Of a DNA stretch of 64,000 bases, positions 1 to 8,901 are shown piece by piece. The DNA lies in the NCBI RefSeq assembly GCF_003290445.1, contig NZ_CP021781.1, positions 1,488,001-1,552,000 on the forward strand, written 5' to 3'. Below the pieces are notes generated by a model that saw nothing but the letters and a program-made list of their open reading frames with translations, was not told where the DNA came from and ran no database searches. The DNA comes from Francisella adeliensis (GTDB taxonomy: Bacteria; Pseudomonadota; Gammaproteobacteria; Francisellales; Francisellaceae). Within the stretch, counting starts at the first letter, position 1, and every line of letters begins with the position of its first letter. The position numbers were made by a program, and so were the translations under genes.

Positions 1-1212
1 CAAATAACTGCTATGAAATGGATCAAAGAAAATATCAAGAACTTTGGTGGAGACCCTGATAAGATAACACTATTTGGTGAAAGTGCTGGAGCTATGTCTG
101 TAGGCTTCCATTTAATGTCTGTACCTAAGAGTAATGATTTATTTAGAGCGGCAATAATGGAAAGTAATCCATACAGTGTTCCGTATGCTGATGCTATCGA
201 AGCTGAGTTGGTTGGTAAAAATTTTGTGAAATTAATTAATAAAAACATAAAAGATGATGATGCTAAAGGTAATGATTTAGAGTGGCTTCAATCTCTTCCG
301 GTCGATGCAATTATGCAATCACAAGACAAAACTTTACCTGGAGGAATTTTTAACTTAGTAATAAACGGTATGGCACAAGGTACATGGTGGACTCCAACTG
401 TTGGTGTTTCACCTGTAACTGGTCAGCCAATGGATGGCTACCATGAAGGTAATTCACCTAAACCTTATGTTTTTGGGCTCAATAAAAATGAAGGTATATT
501 TTTTATGCCAGACCCAAACAAATTTACTAAATCTAATTTAAAAAAAGCATTATTAAGTGACTTTGGAAATATTGGATATAAGAATATTATCAACTTCAAA
601 GACAAAGAAGGTAACGCTATCTATAACCCTAATAACTATGATTCTGATTCAGAATCAACTATGACTCCAGCAGCTCAAGCAATGTCTAAAATAATGACTG
701 ATTATAGCTTTGGGTATGGTAATCTGCATGCGTTACAAAAGAGTTGGGACAAACAATCGATATCAAAAGAGCCAGTTTATAGTTACTACTTCTCAAAGCA
801 GTCTAGTTTTAATTATCAAAACTTAGAACGCTGTCTAAATGAAGTATGCCACACATACGAACTGCCTTATGTGTTTCATAACTTTGTTGTGAAACAACCA
901 GATGGTACTCAAACAACAGTTAAAAATGCGAGTGAAAATGATATTGCTCTAGCTAATCTAATGAGTAAAAGTTGGGCAGGTTTTGCTAAAGATCCATATG
1001 ATTGGAAAAATGGGTTTGGATATCCTCCATTAGACTCAATTTCTAAAGGTAAATATGTTCACTTCAAAACTAATCCTAAAATAGCTAATAATCTAACTGA
1101 AATTATTAACTACCCATTCTGGGGAAAAACTAAAACTGCTCAAAAAATTTGGCTAAAACTTGGTCAGGCTGAAAAACCGAAATATAAAGAACATGAGTCT
1201 AGTGATTTCTAG
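1..1212 (+). CDS. Type B carboxylesterase (5' end cut by window edge)
   Basis: The reading frame is open from base 1, so the true start lies upstream and only the C-terminal part is seen. The nucleophile elbow GESAG lies at about bases 76-90. The family's catalytic Glu is in NKNEG (Glu codon near 490) and the catalytic His is in the HTYELPYVF stretch (His codon near 850), so the Ser-Glu-His triad of the carboxylesterase/cholinesterase alpha/beta-hydrolase family is complete. It would hydrolyse carboxylic esters. The substrate cannot be told, and whether it is exported depends on the missing N-terminus. The first Met in the window (base 13) is internal and should not be taken as the start. Confidence 0.9.
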   Translation, partial: QITAMKWIKENIKNFGGDPDKITLFGESAGAMSVGFHLMSVPKSNDLFRAAIMESNPYSVPYADAIEAELVGKNFVKLINKNIKDDDAKGNDLEWLQSLPVDAIMQSQDKTLPGGIFNLVINGMAQGTWWTPTVGVSPVTGQPMDGYHEGNSPKPYVFGLNKNEGIFFMPDPNKFTKSNLKKALLSDFGNIGYKNIINFKDKEGNAIYNPNNYDSDSESTMTPAAQAMSKIMTDYSFGYGNLHALQKSWDKQSISKEPVYSYYFSKQSSFNYQNLERCLNEVCHTYELPYVFHNFVVKQPDGTQTTVKNASENDIALANLMSKSWAGFAKDPYDWKNGFGYPPLDSISKGKYVHFKTNPKIANNLTEIINYPFWGKTKTAQKIWLKLGQAEKPKYKEHESSDF

Positions 1213-1271
1213 ATTTATACCAACTCTAATATAAATTCGTTATTTGCACTTAGATTCTTATAATTAAAGAT

Positions 1272-1407
1272 TGTTGATTTAATAACAAAAGCACATTGAG
1301 TACATTCGACAAGCCAGTGACCATCTCGAAATATTTACTGTAAACCTAAGAAAACCGAGACTCTGCTCAGTTATCTTGTTTTCTTGAGTAATTTGATTAA
1401 ATCAACA
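1272..1407. repeat. Inverted-repeat element, possible MITE remnant or terminator region
   Basis: Bases 1272-1283 (TGTTGATTTAAT) and 1396-1407 (ATTAAATCAACA) are a perfect 12-bp inverted repeat. The similarity continues outward with one indel for about eight more bases. Inside lies a second inverted pair, AAGAAAAC at 1348-1355 and GTTTTCTT at 1378-1385. The whole unit is about 136 bp, non-coding, and sits between the convergent ends of the carboxylesterase and the TSUP gene. Terminal inverted repeats around a short non-coding core fit a miniature transposable element. A folded transcript end is the alternative. Confidence 0.4.
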
Positions 1408-1414
1408 GTCTTAA

Positions 1415-2191
1415 TTAGCTATAAACTTTTGAAACTATAAAGACCAAAATCGTAACCCCTACAACTATCATAAATATCGGTCTAACAAGTTTTGATCCTT
1501 TTAATATAACCATCTTAGAACCAGCCATACCACCAAAGAAGCTCCCTACTGCCATCACCAAGCCATAAAGTATATTGACATGACCCGCCAATAAGAAAAC
1601 TATCAGTGAAAAGACATTACTTTTAAGGTTAAGTACTTTTGCATAACCTGAAGCCTGAAGAAATGTATAACCTAAAAAGTACACAATAGCTATAATCCAA
1701 AAATTACCTGTTCCAGGTCCAAAGAAACCATCATAGGCGCCAAGCAGAAACCCAAACAGTGTAAAAAAGGCAAGCTCTGACATCCTTTTTTTGCCAGCAG
1801 CTACACCAAGGTTTTTATTAAATAGGCTAAAGACAAACACAAAAACCAATAGTACTGGAACAACAAAGTTCATAAATTCATTATCAATTACTAATGCTAA
1901 TATAGTTCCTAAAGATGCTCCTATGAATCCTGCAATTAAGCCTCGTATCACTGTCTTAAAATTTATAAGCCCATTTTTATAGTACTTAAAAACTGCAGTG
2001 CCTGTACCTATACTAGCTTGTAGTTTATTTGTCCCAAGCACCATTGCAATGGGCAGACCTGTCATACTTAAAGCCGGTATACTAATAAGCCCTCCACCAC
2101 CTGCGATAGCATCTATGAAACTTGCTAAAAATCCCATAACTACTAAAAACAAACACAAAGCAATAATGTGGTGAGATAAGAAAACTAACAC
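1415..2191 (-). CDS. TSUP family membrane transporter (TauE/SafE type)
   Basis: This is a strongly hydrophobic protein of about 259 residues with about seven to eight membrane segments. The N-terminal motif FIDAIAGGGGLISIPAL and the later DGFFGPGTGNFW are hallmarks of the TauE/SafE (TSUP) family, which moves sulfur-containing anions or other organic anions across the inner membrane. The substrate is not predictable here. The frame can be extended to a TTG at 2227, but a GTG at 2189-2191 preceded by AAGGA at 4-nt spacing is preferred. This start lies one base beyond the dnaE stop and suggests translational coupling with dnaE. Confidence 0.88.
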   Translation of the reverse strand: MLVFLSHHIIALCLFLVVMGFLASFIDAIAGGGGLISIPALSMTGLPIAMVLGTNKLQASIGTGTAVFKYYKNGLINFKTVIRGLIAGFIGASLGTILALVIDNEFMNFVVPVLLVFVFVFSLFNKNLGVAAGKKRMSELAFFTLFGFLLGAYDGFFGPGTGNFWIIAIVYFLGYTFLQASGYAKVLNLKSNVFSLIVFLLAGHVNILYGLVMAVGSFFGGMAGSKMVILKGSKLVRPIFMIVVGVTILVFIVSKVYS

Positions 2192-2192
2192 T

Positions 2193-5100
2193 CTATCCTT
2201 CCAGCTTAATAGTACTGCCTTCAGCAATCAAGTGATTGATATTATTGACAAGTGAGTAGATTGAAAAATTTTCAGTCAATGAGTTAAAGCTAGCATCAAC
2301 ACCATCTAACGAGATACAGATATTCAATGACCGCTCTTGATCACCAGAATCACTAGCAATATTATCCTTTAAAGAATGAAGTACTTTTTCAAGGTTGGTT
2401 GAATTAATAAGGTTACTTTTTAAAGTGATATTAACCTTACTAAATGTTTCATCAATATAATCAGCTATTGGCAAAACCTTATCCACGCTCAGTTTATTAT
2501 TATCTCGTTGAACATCGCGACTAACTTTACCTTCAACTACGATTACATCATCAACTTTGATATTATCCTTAACAGAGGCAAATACATCTTCACTAATCAA
2601 ACAATCTGCTCTATTTTTCTCATCATCAATATTTAGTATATAAAGCACTCGACCAGTTTTTGTTTGGCGACGCATTGCTGGAGTTATCATACTTGCAATG
2701 ATTCTAACTGAAGTACCATCTGCACTTGGCTGTTGGATTCTTGCCAAATCACTAAAACTCACATGATTACGCCAATGACTTTCATCATCTATAATATGCC
2801 CACTAAAGTACATTCCTAGAGCTTTTTTCTCGTTTATAAGAAGTTCTTTCAAGCACCATTCATTTGTATAGCATTCTTTTTCAAGCTCTTTATCAGTATC
2901 TTCTTCTTGGACATTAAACCCAAATAAATCATCTTGACCAGCTGCATTCATATCATTTACATAACTTGCATTTTTAATGGCTTTTTCGATACTATTAAAA
3001 GCTGTGGCTCTATTTTCAGTTATTTCATTTAAAGCTCCTGCAAAACAAAGTGCTTCTAAAGCTTTTTTATTTACCTTACGTAAATCTACTCTACGAGTAA
3101 GGTCAAATATTGAGTTAAATCTACCACTTTGCTCTCTCTCTGTAAGTATACTTTTTATAGCTTCACTACCTAAGCCTTTAATCGCACCAAGTCCTAGCAA
3201 TATAACTCCTTTTGAAACAGCCTTACAATCATAAATACTTTTGTTTACATCTGGCAGTTTAACCGAGACATTCATATCCTTACAGTCAAGCATAAACTTA
3301 ACTAACTGATCTGTATTTCCCATATCCCCAGACATCAAAGCTGCCATATATTCATCAGGGAAATGTGCTTTTAAATACGCTGTTTGATATGCTATAAGAG
3401 CATAAGCCGCAGCATGAGATTTGTTAAAACCATAACCTGCAAAAGCTTCCATTTGATCAAATATTTCATCTGCTAAACCCGAATCAATATCGTTATGCTT
3501 TAATGCACCCTCTTTAAAGATTTTACGCTGCATTTCCATCTCTTCAGGCTTTTTCTTACCCATTGCTCGACGCAGTAAATCTGCACCGCCAAGTGTATAG
3601 CCAGCAAGCTTTTGAGCCATTTGCATAACCTGCTCTTGATAGACTGGTATACCATAAGTCTCTTGTAATACCTGCTCTAATAATGGGTGCAAATATACCG
3701 TGCGTTTTCTGCCATGCTTACGATCAACAAATGTTGGGATATTTTCCATTGGACCAGGTCTATACAAAGCTACTAGTGCAATAATCTCTTCAAAAGTCGA
3801 AGTACCTAAATCTTTGACAATTTGTCGCATACCCTGAGACTCTAACTGAAATATACCCGTAGTATTTCCAGCCTGCAAAAGCTTAAATGTTAGCTTATCA
3901 TCTAAAGGAATATCTGCTATATCAAGTGGCTCTTCATCTGCATTTTTTTTAGCGTTTATACTTATAAGTGCTTTTTTAATAATTGTTAAGTTTTTTAAGC
4001 CTAAAAAGTCAAACTTAACAAGACCTACATCCTCGACATCATTTTTGTCAAATTGTGTGACTATATCGCCACCTTTATCTTCACAGTACACAGGAGCAAA
4101 ATCAGAGATAACTGTTGGAGATATAACAAGACCCGCAGCATGCTTACCTAAACTCCTAGGCAAACCCTCAAGTTTTTCGGCCTTTTCGATTATCTCAGCG
4201 ACATCTTCATTATTCTGAATCTCATTATAAAGCTCTTCACAAAAATTTTTATTTGGTTCACCATCTTTTTCTTTAACAAGTATCTTCTTAAATGTAGTTC
4301 CAGGAGTTTCAGGTATCATCTTGGCAATCATATCACCAAAGCCATAACCTTGCCCCATCACACGCACTACATCTCGTACTACACCCTTAGCTGCCATAGT
4401 ACCGTAAGTGATAATCTGTCCAACACTTTGCTTACCGTACTTCTGCTCTACATATTTGATAACTCTATCACGACCCTCTATACAGAAATCAATATCAAAG
4501 TCAGGCATAGAGACACGCTCTGGGTTTAAAAATCTCTCAAAAAGCAATCCATACGGTAGTGGGTCTATATCAGTTATAAGCAAAGAGTATGCTACCAATG
4601 AGCCCGCACCAGAACCACGCCCTGGACCAACTGGAATATCATTTTCCTTACACCAACGAATAAAGTCTTCCACAATCAAAAAATATCCCGGAAATCCCAT
4701 ATCACAGATTATATCTATCTCAACTTGAAGCCTATCTTTATAAACTTTAGTTACATGATCATGTTTATCTATTGGTTTCTTGGCTAATATTTTTTCTAAA
4801 CGCTTATCTAAACCTTTATAGCAAAGTTTTGAGAAATACTCCCTCTCAGTTAAGCCTTCTGGAATATCCATCTGAGGTAAGCATGGTTTTCCTAGATCAA
4901 ATGTCACATTACATCTCTTTGCAATAGCTAAAGCATTATCAACTAACACAGGTAATGAACTAAATGTTTGATACATCTCATCAGCTGACTTAAGATACTG
5001 TTCATGAGTGAACTTTGTTTTACGAGTCTCATCTAGTATTGTAGTCTTTTCATTTATACAAGCTCGTATTTCATGAATATCAAAATCTTCTGCTTCCATA

Positions 5101-5696
5101 AATACAGTGATGTTAGTCGCAACTGCCAATAAATCATAATCACTAGCGATAGCTAACGCTTGTTCATTATATAGGCCTTCATTTTCATAGTTAAGTTTAT
5201 GAATTTCTATTATAAAATTATCTTTCTCAAAACAGTCAATATAGTAATTTACTATCTCAGGTAAATTATTAGCTTTTTGTAAGATTGCCTTGCCAATCTC
5301 ACCATTTTGCCCACCATTTAAGCATATAATATCCTCTAAACACATTTCTTTCAGCCATTCTCTAGGCACTAGAGGTATAGAGCCAAACCTTTCAGCCTCT
5401 TCATAGGCTCTTGAGATTAGCTTTACCATATTTTGATAGCCATCATTAGTCTCAGCTAAAAGAACTAAATCACAAATACCAAACTCTGTGTCTACTTTTA
5501 GCTCAACCCCAAAAATTGGCTTAATCCCTGTTTTGATAGCTTGCTTATAAAACTTAACTGCTGCAAAAAGATTAGAGACATCTGTCAAAGCTAAAGCTAC
5601 TATATTTTTCTGTTTAGCTGATTCAAAAAGATCATTTAAGCGAACTGTACTATCGACTACAGAAAAGCCTGTATGGATACGAAGATGAGAAATCAT
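2193..5696 (-). CDS. dnaE: DNA polymerase III alpha subunit
   Basis: This is the catalytic subunit of the replicative DNA polymerase, 1167 residues, close to the usual length for gammaproteobacterial DnaE. An N-terminal PHP domain (about 1-280) is followed by the C-family polymerase core. The core carries GPGRGSGAGS near residue 355 and the catalytic acidic motif PDFDIDF near residue 400. Helix-hairpin-helix and OB-fold regions follow, the latter around residue 1000, and then the tau-binding C-terminus. It lies directly upstream of the TSUP gene with a one-base gap. In many relatives dnaE sits with lpxB, rnhB or accA; that arrangement is absent here. Confidence 0.97.
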   Translation of the reverse strand: MISHLRIHTGFSVVDSTVRLNDLFESAKQKNIVALALTDVSNLFAAVKFYKQAIKTGIKPIFGVELKVDTEFGICDLVLLAETNDGYQNMVKLISRAYEEAERFGSIPLVPREWLKEMCLEDIICLNGGQNGEIGKAILQKANNLPEIVNYYIDCFEKDNFIIEIHKLNYENEGLYNEQALAIASDYDLLAVATNITVFMEAEDFDIHEIRACINEKTTILDETRKTKFTHEQYLKSADEMYQTFSSLPVLVDNALAIAKRCNVTFDLGKPCLPQMDIPEGLTEREYFSKLCYKGLDKRLEKILAKKPIDKHDHVTKVYKDRLQVEIDIICDMGFPGYFLIVEDFIRWCKENDIPVGPGRGSGAGSLVAYSLLITDIDPLPYGLLFERFLNPERVSMPDFDIDFCIEGRDRVIKYVEQKYGKQSVGQIITYGTMAAKGVVRDVVRVMGQGYGFGDMIAKMIPETPGTTFKKILVKEKDGEPNKNFCEELYNEIQNNEDVAEIIEKAEKLEGLPRSLGKHAAGLVISPTVISDFAPVYCEDKGGDIVTQFDKNDVEDVGLVKFDFLGLKNLTIIKKALISINAKKNADEEPLDIADIPLDDKLTFKLLQAGNTTGIFQLESQGMRQIVKDLGTSTFEEIIALVALYRPGPMENIPTFVDRKHGRKRTVYLHPLLEQVLQETYGIPVYQEQVMQMAQKLAGYTLGGADLLRRAMGKKKPEEMEMQRKIFKEGALKHNDIDSGLADEIFDQMEAFAGYGFNKSHAAAYALIAYQTAYLKAHFPDEYMAALMSGDMGNTDQLVKFMLDCKDMNVSVKLPDVNKSIYDCKAVSKGVILLGLGAIKGLGSEAIKSILTEREQSGRFNSIFDLTRRVDLRKVNKKALEALCFAGALNEITENRATAFNSIEKAIKNASYVNDMNAAGQDDLFGFNVQEEDTDKELEKECYTNEWCLKELLINEKKALGMYFSGHIIDDESHWRNHVSFSDLARIQQPSADGTSVRIIASMITPAMRRQTKTGRVLYILNIDDEKNRADCLISEDVFASVKDNIKVDDVIVVEGKVSRDVQRDNNKLSVDKVLPIADYIDETFSKVNITLKSNLINSTNLEKVLHSLKDNIASDSGDQERSLNICISLDGVDASFNSLTENFSIYSLVNNINHLIAEGSTIKLEG

Positions 5697-5786
5697 AAAG
5701 AAATATTTTATTAGTAAAACTAGGTATAAATACTACTACATTTAAAGGTGAAAATCATGGCTGATTTTAAAGATAAAAGTTGTTTG

Positions 5787-6791
5787 TTAATTAGCATCCA
5801 TAACTGCAACAAATGCTACATCTGTTAGCTGATTGCCTGTAACTTGCTGATCCCCTGTAAAATAAGTCTCATTAGATGGGTATTTACTAGAGTAATTATC
5901 TTCTACTGTAGTATGTAGATTTGTAGTATATACATGAGCAGCTTTATTATTTAAAAGATCAAGAGCAAGCTTTGTTTTTGCAAGAGTAAAAGATTGGAAC
6001 ATATGCCCACACATACCTTGTTTAGCTCTATAGCGAGGTGATTCTTTAGACAAAGATGCAGTATAAACATAAGTATTTTGCTCTTTGTTATATACTGGGC
6101 CTAAGACTCTAAAATGACTCCCTCCGATATCAGGATTATCAACATCCTCAAAAGTATAACCATGGTAGTTACCATTAACTTGACCACCTATCTGATCGAA
6201 AGTTTGTAGTTTACCATCTTGTTTAAATAAACCTGCATAGCCTGATGAATGCTGATCAGAATAATCTTTTGTGAAACTTGTTTTTTCTAACTCATCTACT
6301 ACTGTTTTATCAGCCTCGGCTCTATCTTTAGCTCCCTTAACTACAAATATAAAGTTTACAACCTCTAGCACTCTATGAGTTGGCTGGAAGTTATGATCTA
6401 TACTTGTTTCACCATCACCTACCCAATATACCCAGGCAGCTGGTATTGCAGTTTTCTTAAAGTCTTTATAATAAGCCATCATAAATGGACTCATTTCTGG
6501 AAGGTCTATATAGTCTGCTTTTGCATTAGCTTTATTATAAGGCTTAACCACATATTTCTTCAAAGTCTCACCATAACCCAAAATCACATTGTCTAAGATT
6601 TTGTTACTAGTAGATTTTGTTGCATTAGGTTTTACCACAAAGTTATCATCCATTTTCAAATCTTTAAACTGCTGACTTTCTTCTGGATCTGTTATAACTT
6701 GCTTATAGCCACAGAAATTATACTTATCAGTATTACTAGCATAAACTGAAGAAGCTAGAATAGTCCCAACTAAAACTTTTACTATTTTCAT
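5787..6791 (-). CDS. Secreted protein of unknown function
   Basis: I do not recognise the family. The ATG at 6791 is chosen over an in-frame TTG at 6800 because AGG lies about 9 nt upstream and a clean Sec signal peptide follows (MKIVKVLVGTILASSVYASN, cleavage after about residue 19). The mature protein of about 315 residues is soluble-looking, rich in Lys, Asp, Asn and Tyr, with only two Cys (one just after the signal peptide, one in KQGMCGHMF). There are no membrane segments and no obvious repeats or catalytic motif. It lies 21-30 bp downstream of the lytic transglycosylase gene on the same strand, so the two may be co-transcribed. Periplasmic or extracellular location is inferred. Confidence 0.8.
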   Translation of the reverse strand: MKIVKVLVGTILASSVYASNTDKYNFCGYKQVITDPEESQQFKDLKMDDNFVVKPNATKSTSNKILDNVILGYGETLKKYVVKPYNKANAKADYIDLPEMSPFMMAYYKDFKKTAIPAAWVYWVGDGETSIDHNFQPTHRVLEVVNFIFVVKGAKDRAEADKTVVDELEKTSFTKDYSDQHSSGYAGLFKQDGKLQTFDQIGGQVNGNYHGYTFEDVDNPDIGGSHFRVLGPVYNKEQNTYVYTASLSKESPRYRAKQGMCGHMFQSFTLAKTKLALDLLNNKAAHVYTTNLHTTVEDNYSSKYPSNETYFTGDQQVTGNQLTDVAFVAVMDAN

Positions 6792-6821
6792 TATTAACAA
6801 CCTATATTTTTAAAAAAACGA

Positions 6822-8789
6822 CTATCTAAACTTCTGCTTAGAAGATATCTTATAATCTAAGAAATCACTGATTTTATTCTTCTTATCTTTGAAAATAAAA
6901 TTATTATAAACCATCATATACACAAGTACTTTACGCACATAATGTCTAGTTTCTCCATAAGGAACATTTTCAATCCATATTGGAGCAGTTACTTCTTTAC
7001 CAAGCCACTTATTAACATTACCAGGTCCTGCGTTATATGCACATATTCCAAGTATTGGGTTTTTATCAAAAAGTTTTTCTAAAAAATATAAGTTAGCTGT
7101 ACCTAATTTAATATTATTCGCAGGAATATAAATCTGTGTAGACATACCTTCAGATTTATCGCCAACCATAGGTAGTTTATATTTTTTAGCAATAAAGTTA
7201 GCTGTAGGTTCTGTAACTTGCATCAAACCCTTAGCACCAGCATACGAGCCAGCTTCAACATCAAACAAAGATTCTTTACGCATTATCGAAAGTACTAAAT
7301 CTTTATTTATATCGAATTTATCAGCATTTTTATTAACTTCAGATATAAATGCTTTAGGGAAAAGTAATTCTATATTTGAGAACTTACCTATTACAGCCAT
7401 ATTAAATATCGCAGCATAATACATATTATGACTTTCCGCTAAACGAGATAACTCCTTAATTTGTGTTATCTCTCTATTTTTTAGCTTTGCTCTTATATCC
7501 CATTTCCAGATATTTGTAGATTCTTTATATTCACCAATTCTGTATAAATCAATAGCTTCTAAAATAGGATCTTGGTTAAGCAAGTCTTTTGCTTCTCTAG
7601 AAGTTATATCATCAGCTTGTTGATTACCAAAATTGTAAGGTTTATCAAGCTCATCAGATGCTAGAAATGAATAATAGTCTAAAGGTACTTTTGTTAGTTC
7701 TTCAAATATCGGCTTAGCTTTTGATTTTTGGTTTGTTTTTTTATAACTATATGCAAGCCAGTACTTCCAAGCCTCATCTTGCTGAGATTTTTTAGGTAAT
7801 TGATAATATGTTTTTATATAATCATTAAAATTATTATTATATAAATCAACTCTAAGTAGCCATTCCCAAGCTATAGCTGTAAGATATCTCTTATCTACTT
7901 TAGCTAACCATTGCTTTGCCTGCGGTGACTGTGACCTAGCAAAACTTACAGCTATAGCAGATATACATTCAGCCTTAGTTTTTTTATCTAGATATTTTTT
8001 ATTTTTAAGGTTATCCCAAAGTTTTGCATATGCTTGATCATCTTTTTTAACTAAATCTTTTGATATATCTACGAAGATTTTATCGAAATATCTATAGTTA
8101 TGGTATTTTGCAATAAAGCTATCAAGTTTGCTTGGATCTTTTGTAGCAGCTTTCCATGCATTTATATAATCCACATAGTCTTTATTATTATCAACAAAAG
8201 TATTTAAAAGCCATAAGCTATCACTAAATTTATTCGCGAATGCTAGATTATAAGCCTTGCTGACAATATAGTTTTTTGGCTTATTATCTGAGTTATCCCA
8301 AAGTTTTTGCATTTCGGTACAACCTGAAGCCATATAGACACGATTTTGCCATAACTGCCCATAAGCATCTAAAGCTTTATTTTTATCACCTAACTCATGC
8401 TCTGATTGAATTGCCCAACATTTACCAGATACTCCAAGATCATTATTATAGTATTCGTCAAACTTCTTCCACTTATGATTTTTAGCATAATAAGTTGCTA
8501 AATCTTTGGATAACCTAGTATCCCAATACTTACCTTTATTTTGCTTAAGATAACGGTCTATAGTCGATTGCTCAAACATACCAGGATCTTTACTTATTTC
8601 TCTGTATTGAAGATACGGATAAATACTTGCATTTTTCAGCCTAGATTTTAGATAGTAATACGACTTATAGTCACCTTTATCAAGAGCTTTCAGAGCTTGC
8701 TGTGAGTATTGTTTCTCAGTATTTGTTAAACTAAATGCCGTACCAAAACCAGATAGTACAAGGCCTGTTAAAATAATTTTTTTTAGCAT
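6822..8789 (-). CDS. slt: Soluble lytic murein transglycosylase
   Basis: This 655-residue protein cleaves peptidoglycan between MurNAc and GlcNAc, forming 1,6-anhydro ends. An N-terminal signal peptide (about residues 1-20) sends it to the periplasm. It is followed by a long alpha-helical, tetratricopeptide-like region (about 25-450) that forms the Slt70 ring. The C-terminal SLT domain has the catalytic Glu in MRKESLFD near residue 505 and the family motifs GAKGLMQVTEPTA and AYNAGPGNV. Length and domain order match Slt70. The unknown secreted-protein gene follows on the same strand. Confidence 0.93.
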   Translation of the reverse strand: MLKKIILTGLVLSGFGTAFSLTNTEKQYSQQALKALDKGDYKSYYYLKSRLKNASIYPYLQYREISKDPGMFEQSTIDRYLKQNKGKYWDTRLSKDLATYYAKNHKWKKFDEYYNNDLGVSGKCWAIQSEHELGDKNKALDAYGQLWQNRVYMASGCTEMQKLWDNSDNKPKNYIVSKAYNLAFANKFSDSLWLLNTFVDNNKDYVDYINAWKAATKDPSKLDSFIAKYHNYRYFDKIFVDISKDLVKKDDQAYAKLWDNLKNKKYLDKKTKAECISAIAVSFARSQSPQAKQWLAKVDKRYLTAIAWEWLLRVDLYNNNFNDYIKTYYQLPKKSQQDEAWKYWLAYSYKKTNQKSKAKPIFEELTKVPLDYYSFLASDELDKPYNFGNQQADDITSREAKDLLNQDPILEAIDLYRIGEYKESTNIWKWDIRAKLKNREITQIKELSRLAESHNMYYAAIFNMAVIGKFSNIELLFPKAFISEVNKNADKFDINKDLVLSIMRKESLFDVEAGSYAGAKGLMQVTEPTANFIAKKYKLPMVGDKSEGMSTQIYIPANNIKLGTANLYFLEKLFDKNPILGICAYNAGPGNVNKWLGKEVTAPIWIENVPYGETRHYVRKVLVYMMVYNNFIFKDKKNKISDFLDYKISSKQKFR

Positions 8790-8887
8790 ACTTACCTCGA
8801 TAATTTCATCAATACTAAGATAGCATATTTGCCAAAGATAGAAAACGCCTTATGCTGTGAAAAATATATTTTAAGATATTAATTGCC

Positions 8888-8901
8888 GTAACTTCAGTTA
8901 T
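8888..8901 (+). repeat. Palindromic site, GTAACTNNAGTTAC family (copy at the bglX 3' end)
   Basis: GTAACTTCAGTTAT preceded by TGCC. It straddles the stop codon of the GH3 gene and lies about 100 bases upstream of the slt start codon. Confidence 0.4.

Noticed and set aside
13-15. ATG as start of the carboxylesterase
   Set aside because: The frame is open to base 1 and the family has a long N-terminal part before the GESAG motif, so the gene begins outside the window.
5757-5828. 23-codon plus-strand ORF with four Cys and an AAAGGTG site upstream
   Set aside because: Most of it is the complement of the coding end of the unknown secreted protein. The Cys pattern comes from reading that gene backwards. 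There is no further support.
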